64,000 nucleotides of DNA from Photobacterium alginatilyticum (GTDB lineage: Bacteria > Pseudomonadota > Gammaproteobacteria > Enterobacterales > Vibrionaceae). Shown in pieces: positions 33,972-42,000 of this stretch. A program made the translations under genes and the position numbers. The notes below the pieces were generated by a model. It was given only the letters and a program-made list of their open reading frames with translations. It ran no database searches and was not told where the DNA came from. The stretch's first letter is position 1. Each line of letters starts with the position of its first letter. Where the stretch lies: contig NZ_RSEJ01000003.1 of assembly GCF_009910675.1 (NCBI RefSeq), positions 186,001 through 250,000 of the forward strand, written 5' to 3'.

Positions 33972-34062
33972 GGAGAGATGGCTGAGTGGTTGAAAGCACC
34001 GGTCTTGAAAACCGGCATACGTTTGTAGCGTATCTAGGGTTCAAATCCCTATCTCTCCGCCA
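33972..34062 (+). tRNA. tRNA-Ser (anticodon UGA)
   Basis: A complete class II tRNA of 91 bases. The acceptor stem GGAGAGA pairs with TCTCTCC, the discriminator is G and CCA is encoded. The anticodon stem CCGGT/ACCGG has loop CTTGAAA (anticodon TGA at 34006-34008). A long variable arm (CATACGTTTGTAGCGTATC) and the T-arm GGGTTCAAATCCC follow. The 3' end is repeated downstream and it borders the unusual YcaO-RHS gene block, so it may be an integration site. Confidence 0.97.
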
Positions 34063-34067
34063 TATTC

Positions 34068-34097
34068 AAAAAAGCCAGCTTAATTGCTGGCTTTTTT
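34068..34097 (+). terminator. Terminator of the tRNA-Ser gene
   Basis: A stem GCCAGC / GCTGGC, extended by A6/T6, has a 6-base loop (TTAATT) and runs into T6 immediately after the tRNA. Confidence 0.9.
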
Positions 34098-34149
34098 ACA
34101 TCTGTGGCTTGGCAACGAATGAGATAGGGTGAAGAAGCCTAGATGGGGG

Positions 34150-34480
34150 TTCACCTGAGCGAAGCGAAAGCACATCGGCTCCGCCGATAGCCCGAAGGGC
34201 GCGAGCTTGCGAGCAGTAAATCCCTATCTCTCCGCCACATTAGAAGGCCCAGCAGAAATGCTGGGCTTTCGTCGTTTAGGGTGTTAAATTTTGATAGGGA
34301 TTTGAAAATCCCCCTATACCTAGAGCGCTCCGCCGCATTCAAGAAAACCGCTGAACTATCAGCGGTTTTTTTATACCCAGAATCTAGGGGGCAGCCGAGC
34401 GAAGCGAGACAACGTTGCTAGCCGAAGGCGTTTTAGAGTGACGGCCCGTAGGGCGAAGTAAATCCGGGCCGACTATTCTA
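34150..34480 (+). repeat. Degenerate tRNA-Ser-derived repeat array
   Basis: The last 20 bases of the tRNA, including CCA (34043-34062), recur exactly at 34218-34237 and are again followed by a hairpin with short T-run (34247-34269). A third decayed copy near 34307-34336 is preceded by an inverted copy of the T-arm region (GATAGGGATTTGAA, 34293-34306) and followed by a terminator (34344-34372). Units starting GAGCGAAGCGA (34157 and again near 34394) lead into CGAAGGGCG or GTAGGGCGAAG and AGTAAATCC. This looks like decayed tandem tRNA cassettes or scars of repeated integration at the tRNA 3' end. No protein is encoded here. Confidence 0.75.
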
Positions 34481-34515
34481 GCCCGGGGATAACGCTTAAT
34501 AATATAACATTAAAG

Positions 34516-36012
34516 CTATTTAAAATTACTTTGGTATGGGCCGAGACTGGCAGCTTCGCCACTTTCATTAATAAAGCGGCCAGATGCTTCAGATCCAATC
34601 GCTTGGCCTAAACTTGGGGCATCCATACCACCAAATAACCACTTGATTTCACCATCGTTATGGGAGGCGGCTGCCCAGCCTTGCAGATTAAGTGTTGAAT
34701 TGACGCTAACCTGTCCAATTCTAATCCACTCTGAGCCATTAATTGAATAGCTGGCGACGCCCCGTTTCCCATCACTCTGAATATCTAACCTTAACCAGAT
34801 TGGTGTATTGTTGCTAACAACTGATTTGCCATTGACTCCATGAGGTATCATCGCATCAATTTTGTGGCTATTGTCTCCATCATTTCCCCGGTACTGGATA
34901 CGGATTTTATTATCCCCTGTTTGGAAAACCGCTATATAGGCTGAGTCATCGGCAATGCTGCTCCGAGCCATAAGGCCACCTTTAATAAAGTTGTTTACAT
35001 GGGATTGTGGATTCGCAGTAAAGGCCGTCAGTACATTGTTCGATGTGTTGTCGAACTCATCATACTGAAAATAGAAGCTATCCTTACTATTCCAGATATC
35101 CCCCGAATTAACGTTAATTGCAAATAACTGCCCTGGCTCCGTTAGGTCAGAATCCAATGAGGCATCAATTCCGGTAAATGGATAGCCGGTTTCAGGCAGG
35201 TCTGTTCGTGCCCACTTATCAGTAAAGGTGTTAACCTTATCTGTGCCCAAGTGATTGGCATTGCTACTCCAACCACGACTCCAGCGGCTTTGGGAGTTTA
35301 AGCCGTAGGCTCGACTGATAAAACCTGCATTAAATACATCCTGAGCCAGAGTGGTGTGGCTCGAAGAGAGGTTAAACATTACCGCGTAGTTATGATTTAA
35401 AAGATCGCTTGGTTTTGTGATTTCTGGGGCTACAAAGCATAGTCGTTGGCTGGCTGTAGCGCCGTTGTCAACGTACTGGTTCAGTACCGAATTGGGGCTG
35501 GATAGGTTTCCTGTCGTGCAGCCGAAGATAAACTTTCCCTGCAAACTCTTAAGGGGTGGCCATTGGTGGCTTGCAACAGCTGCTTGAAGATTGGAGGAAG
35601 AGCCGATCAGGTCGGATGGTCCCCAGATATTGTCACGGCCCAGCGTATCACTGATTAAACGGTCAAGAGATTCTGGCGTTTGGTTTCTGTTAGAGTCAAA
35701 GTCATCCTTTAAATCCAGCCAGATAGTGATCACTTCGTGGTTCGGTACAGCCTGGTGAAATGCCTTGAGCGCATCAAGGGCATCACACAGAGTATTAACT
35801 GTTGTCCCCTGGTCAATGACGGATGCATGGTAAACATACCAGTCGCTGTTTAGCTGCGGCCAGCCAGAACCGTTGTTTCCGCTATGAATATCAATTTCCA
35901 TCGATCGTATCCGCCAATAAAGCGCCTGAGTTGGATAGCCTTCTTTACGTTGATATGAGTTGTGGGAACTTTTTTGTCTGATTTGGTTATAACGAACATT
36001 TGCATCATTCAT
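34516..36012 (-). CDS. PI-PLC-like phosphodiesterase with C-terminal lectin-type domain
   Basis: This 498-residue protein has no visible signal peptide. Residues 1-270 form a phosphatidylinositol-phospholipase-C-like barrel of the calcium-dependent bacterial type: a SHNSY motif with His17, MEIDIHSGN with Glu39/Asp41, WYVYHAS with His62 and TIWLDLKDD with Asp100/Lys102. The two His and the acidic residues fit the catalytic set. Residues about 290-480 resemble a DUF1349/ConA-like beta sandwich (GGLMARSSIADDSAYIAVFQ, IRIQYRGNDGDN, TPIWLRLDIQSDG). It lies 75 bases downstream of the giant RHS gene with its own AAGGA, so it is probably co-expressed with it. It could cleave phosphoinositides or a related head group; this is not shown. 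Confidence 0.7.
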   Translation of the reverse strand: MNDANVRYNQIRQKSSHNSYQRKEGYPTQALYWRIRSMEIDIHSGNNGSGWPQLNSDWYVYHASVIDQGTTVNTLCDALDALKAFHQAVPNHEVITIWLDLKDDFDSNRNQTPESLDRLISDTLGRDNIWGPSDLIGSSSNLQAAVASHQWPPLKSLQGKFIFGCTTGNLSSPNSVLNQYVDNGATASQRLCFVAPEITKPSDLLNHNYAVMFNLSSSHTTLAQDVFNAGFISRAYGLNSQSRWSRGWSSNANHLGTDKVNTFTDKWARTDLPETGYPFTGIDASLDSDLTEPGQLFAINVNSGDIWNSKDSFYFQYDEFDNTSNNVLTAFTANPQSHVNNFIKGGLMARSSIADDSAYIAVFQTGDNKIRIQYRGNDGDNSHKIDAMIPHGVNGKSVVSNNTPIWLRLDIQSDGKRGVASYSINGSEWIRIGQVSVNSTLNLQGWAAASHNDGEIKWLFGGMDAPSLGQAIGSEASGRFINESGEAASLGPYQSNFK

Positions 36013-36087
36013 AGTACAATCCTTGTTCTCTTGGGTGATGCTCAGCCAACAATTGTCACGTTGACTGAGCGTTATTACTGGGGGGGG

Positions 36088-39000
36088 TTATTGAGAGCTG
36101 GTATTCCAGTAGCTAGGGTCCAATACCAAAGCCGTTTCCAGTCCCACACTGCCACTCATAGAAGGGTTACAGGCTATCTTGCCATAGTAGCTTGTCATTA
36201 GATTCAGACCGCTTTGGGTTGGTGTTAAGTCATTACTGGTACCTTTGCTGATTTCCGAAGATGGTAATAGTGGGGTTATTGCTTGCTTGGCGATGGCTCC
36301 AACGACACTGCTGATGGTTGGCATACTAAACTTGCTCAGGACAAAAGACTGAAGTCCCCCGACTATTGGTAGGTTGACATTGGGTATGCGACTGACAGCG
36401 GAGGGAAGAGGAACAACACCCATTTGGCCAAAAGAGCTGTACGCTTCGCTTACCTGAGTTAGTGAACGAGGGCTATAGGCCCAGCCATTATTGCCAGTTA
36501 TTTCCATATAGCGGGCAGCTTGCTGAGTGGCTAAAGCTCCGCCTGCGCCGGCCACGCCACCGGCAATAGCTCCACCAATGGCACCTGTAATAGTTCCGGA
36601 TAGCAGGGACTGCTGCCAGCTGCCTGTATTGGCAACGCCAAATGCATCGTTAATAAAGTGCTGGCTTACCCCTTGGGTTGCTCCTATAGCTGCACCTGCT
36701 GCACCTCCAACTGCAGCACCAGCGGCGACACCAGCGGCGATACCTCCAGCCGTGGTCGTTGCGACACTAGCGGCTGCTGAACCGGCGGCAAAGGCTCCCA
36801 CACCACCAGCCGCAGACAGGGCACCAGCCGCTGCACCTAGAGCGGCTCCTGAAAAGATATACCCCGCAAGCTTACGTCCATTTAAACCCGATTTCACCCC
36901 CGTATAGGCTGCTGCCCCAGCCCCCACTCCAGCCCCTACAACGGCACCGACAATCAGTATGGTCAGAAAGGTTGCAATCTGACCTGATGGATCAGTTCTG
37001 TTTACTGGATTGTTATTACAGTACGCAAATGGAGTGCCGTATTGAAATTTTGGATCACAGGAATAGAACCGACTTAGGGTCGGATCGTAGAAACGTGCTC
37101 TATAGTTGTAGAGACCTAGTTCTTCATCAGTCTCCTGGCCAGTAAAACGGTAACGGATAACACTGAGATCGCCGTAGCAATTACCGATCAACTGACCAAA
37201 CGGCATATAATCCAGCATGGTTTTTATTGTGCCGCACTCATCAACAACGGCCCGGGTCGAGCCTTGTTGGTCCTTCAATATGTAATGGGGGGTGTTGTCT
37301 TCGATCATCAAGAGCAGGCCGCCCACACCATAAATATACTGAACAGCTTTATCCGGACTTTTCTCATCGCGCATGATTTCCAATAACGGGTAATCGCTAA
37401 AGCCATGAACATAAAGGGTTTGCCCTGACGTACTATGGTGTTTAAGTACTCTCTGGTTGATGCCGTTGTAGGCGAAGTTGAGAATACTGCCATCCTCTTT
37501 GGTCACTTGAGTCGGTAGGTTGCTCAATGCGCTATAGGTGATAGAGCGGATTGCCCTGTAGCTTGATTGGTTAACGTTACCCACAGCATCGTAGGTGAAG
37601 CTCTGCAAGGTAGTACCATCAATTGCGACCTTTGTAACTCTGTTGGTGTTTACCTGGTAGTCATAGCACTGAAGGTTATCTCCCTGTTGCAGAGTTAGGA
37701 TATTTCCATTGGCATCGAAGGCAACCGGATTACCAACACCGATACTATAGGTTGGATCGGAGCTATGCTCTGCGATGCTTACCTGCCCCCGTGTATCGTA
37801 GCGATAGTGGTAGTCGTAAGAACGTTCAGGGGCAATACTATTTTGATTGGCTACGCTGGCAATGTTGCCATTAAAGTATCCTGCATCATCGTAACCACCA
37901 GTGGTGTAGCTGAACTGCTGTCTTAGGATGTCACTATGGTCAGCATATTGATTATTAATTTCCGTGACCCAGCCTGGTGAGTTATAGGACAGGGTGCGTA
38001 GTAAGGGGCGGCGGCCTTGCTGGTTTAACTCTTCGCTAGCCAGACTACCGTCGGCATTGTAGCGGTAGCGAGCAAACTTATCAGGCTCATCTGCCGTTCC
38101 GATAGCCGTATTCTGGCCTATAGCGTTGTAGCTATAGCAGACTAGGGAAACTGGCGCGGTGATCGGGTAACGGATTTGAATCACGTTGCCCAGATTATTG
38201 TACTGGTATTGAGTGGTTTGCTCGGCTTGATCAGACACTATTAAAGTGCAGCTAGTTGCATTTCCGTTAAGGTCATAGGTGTAGCGATTCTCCGTAAGGC
38301 TCTCGCTCCCTTTGAACAGGTTAAGCTTTTGGGTTGTCCAGAGGCGTCCACGTAAGGTAATGTCATCACCATTGCCATCGTAGCGATTAACCGTTTCTCT
38401 GTTGCCGTTGTGCGGGTAGTCGGGATCACTGTCAGCAATTGCTTGTAGCTGGGCTCCATTTCCCCAGTCGTGGGTGACTTGTCCCTCTTCAGTAATGCGT
38501 CCTAGAATATCGTACTTCTTGTAGAGAACCGTCCCTGTCTTCTTGGTAAGAGCGTTGGAACTGAAGCGTATTCGCCCCGCAGGATCGTAGATATATTGAG
38601 TTTCTCCCGTATCCTGGCTGGTACGAGTGGTTAGTTGACCAAGGAAGTTATATCGGTTCTCTGTGACAAAGGCACTGGCGTCACTGGTACCTGAAAAGTA
38701 ATTGGGATGAAGAATTTTCTGGATATTGCCTGCGCTGTCAAATACTTGCTGGACCGCATCAAGACGGATGTCTCCCTCATTGGTTTGTTTTCCCAGGATT
38801 TGCCCGCGTCGGTCTTTGATCGATAATACAAGAGCACCGTTGGCATCTGTGATTGACGTGACTAGGAATTGACCTGCTTGAAACGAAATATCCGCAATGT
38901 AGGTCTGGTCAGTTACTTGGTAGTTGAGTTGAGTGATATGGCTGTTACTGCCGGTGATGGCAAAAGGTTTACCTGGTAGCCCTTTCTGTAGCGGACGGCC

Positions 39001-42000
39001 TAAAGGAGAGGCCTCGTAACGGGTGCCATTATAGGGGTAACCTTCATCATCCGGGTAGTAGTCGCTGATTTCTCCTGACATTATCCCGTTAGCAGCATCA
39101 AGTCCTGTGACAAACTGGCTACGATAGCCAAAGAGGGTATTGTCAAATGCTGCGATACGGGTATCTGCAATTTGATTGCCTATCGTGTCGTAAATGCTTT
39201 GTTTCACAAGGCACTGAGTATCGTTGAGTACCTGTGATTGGATCTCATTATCACTGGCATCGCGGTAATTCATCGAGGCTTGAGGCGCTAGCAGCGTTAC
39301 CGGGTTGGCAAACTGAAGTACCCCCTCGGCGGTCAGAGCAAAAGTGCCACTAATTGTCGAATGGCTGGTTACGGCAAACACCTGGCGGCCATCTGCAAAT
39401 AGCAAAACAGAACCGTTTAGCGGCACTAACAATAAGTTGCAGGGAACCTGACCATTGACCTGAGTGTTAGTGTAAGTGGTTTCATCCAGTGTCAGGCTCC
39501 AGCCATTCTGCGGGTCCCAACTGGCACTGAGGTTTTCTCCGATGGCTAGTGTCAGGGCCACTTTGGTGGGGGTAGGGGAACTCAAGGTTAAACCGATGGC
39601 ATAAGGGATGCTGTCGCTGGTTGCTGTCCAGCAGATGCTATTGGTACCTGTACCATCATGACATAGCTGGCCATTTCGTATCTGCCATGCCCCGCGGTTG
39701 TCTCGCTGCCACTGCTGCCAGATTTGGTCGCCATCCGTAAAGGTTTCGTAGATGCCTCCTTGTGCAGCCATCAGTACCAGATTACTGGTGGGATTATCTT
39801 GAGGGTATTCATAGTTGCGGGGCGAAACATACTGCCAGGATCTGGGGTTGAAGCTTACCATTGCCTGTTTAGTCATCAGATTTGGACCCACTTCGGCAAA
39901 TGTTTCCCGCATGGGCCCGTAGGCTATGCGCTGGGTGTTGGAATTGTTGCCGATTGAGGCGATTTCGTCACAATAGATCACATCGTAGAACTTGGCATCC
40001 ATCTCGCTGGCCAGCGGGGTGATGGTAATATTGTTAAACAATAAGTATGTGGATGACTTGGTATTGGTAAAGGAAACGGCAAGCGACTGCGTATCATTGC
40101 TATCATGGTTGACTACCGCTTGCCAGTAGCTCCAGGTTTCCTCGCTGTCAGGTTCAATCGTAATGCTTTGGTTGGAGTTAGCGTTCGAGCAGGCTTCTAG
40201 GTAGACCGCTCCGCTGTCATCGAGATAGCCTTTAGAAGCTTTGAACCAACCGGATATTACTACCGTTTGCGATTGTAGCAATGGACTGACCTTCATTAGG
40301 GTCTGGTTGCTGATCAGCTTGAAACTGCTACTTCCAGTATAAGCATCACCAGTGACAATATAGTCGGTGAGCTTTTGGTCGGATGACGAAAGCTGCCAAG
40401 TTGCCTGGTAGTCCTCGTAGGGTTCGAAGCCGACAAAATCACAGCTATTTTGCTGGTTACTAGTAAAGCTGGCTATGGGTAGGATTTGGTTCCGATCCCA
40501 TAACGTGGTTTCAACTTTACCTGTCACATCCTGTTGACTGCTGATCATGCCGTAGAATGTTCGTGATAGGACCGTATTAATCTGCTGCCAGGTATCGCCA
40601 GGGTCGTTTTGTACCATTTTTGACGGTGTTAAAGTGGCAGGAGCGGTTTGGGCTTTCAGTATATAGGCGTTGGATGCCGCATAGACGGTAGGGGCAACGG
40701 AAAGTGTTTCTTGGTCGTTACGGGGGTGGGCAGCATATTGCTGCAGGCTGCCGGCGATCTGAGTTTCTTGACTGCCCTGTTCTGAGCAACAGACGGTTTC
40801 TAATTGGCTGAATGGCACATCTATAACGTTCTTTTCAAGGAACCAACGATATGCCTGGAAGCCGTAGCCGTAGGCCTTCGTTATAATCTCTTCCTGACCA
40901 TCCCGGGTGATATTGGTGAAGCTTTCTTGGCTGACTTTGCCAAACTGACAGTCGTACTGAAAGTCAGTAGTAATTTCCAGTCCGTCACTGGTATTGACAC
41001 TTTGAGTACAGCGGGTATAGCCACCAAAAAGGGGATATTCAACATCTCCAGCGTTAACCGCAATAAATGCCTCAATCTGTTTCTGCTCATGAATAAGTAA
41101 GTTGCCATCGGCGTCAAAGACTTTCTGTTCGATCTGTTGGCCATCCAGTAAACCAGAGGCGATTGGATCACCTGTGAATAGCTGAGTATTGTTGTGGTTA
41201 AGTCCGTTAGCATTGGTTAGGCCATTAAAATAATGGTTCTCTGTATATCCAAAACTCGGTGTTGCTGGGTCATTAGTGCCTGGAAAAAAGGTACTTTTAT
41301 AGTATTTGAAGACGGAGCCAGTTGGATCGCAAGTGGCGCTTCCAATATCAAATACATAGCAGGTTGTGTTGGTGTCATAGCCGTTGTTTATCTGCATGGA
41401 TTCCACACAGTAATCCACCAGTTCACCCTGTAACGTATTATCAAGATACCGATTGAGGGTAATACCCTTGGCATCGTCAAAGTCTTTATTCATTGGCAAA
41501 TAGGTGATAAAGGTCGAGAGACCAGAAGGATATTGGCCATTGGTATTTGCCTTCACCGAGCCATCGCTGTTGATCTGGGTGAAGTAGCGTTGATCGAGAA
41601 TATCCTTGCCGGCAAGACTCTGATTGCGCAGGCCCCAGATACTGGTGTTTTTCGCGGTGGAACCATCAATATTAAGACAGGAGAGAAAACGCGGCCCTTG
41701 GTTAATCATGGTGGTACTGTCGATTGCATAGGGGCCCTCTTCGAAGTAGCTAACCGCCTCTCCCCAGTTAGTTTGTGAACCCCGGTGGTAGATACGGTTT
41801 CCCATGGTGGCAATATCCGCTCCGGCAGTGGGGAAGTAGTGGCGTTTGCGGTCAGTGGTGGGATCGTCTTTGCTATAGAGATCTATAGCAGGGTTATCCC
41901 AGCTATTGTTGTTGGTGGTAGCATCAAAAGCCACCAGTTTGGATTGAACCGCATACTCCCGGTTGCTGGTGTGGATTGCGTAGTCATGGCCGTAGGCAAA

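Noticed and set aside
34043..34237. Second functional tRNA gene downstream of tRNA-Ser
   Set aside because: Only the 3' 20 bases are repeated; no acceptor 5' strand, D-arm or anticodon arm can be formed.
36527..36907. 126-residue Ala/Pro-rich plus-strand frame
   Set aside because: It is the antisense shadow of the Gly/Ala-rich region of the RHS protein.
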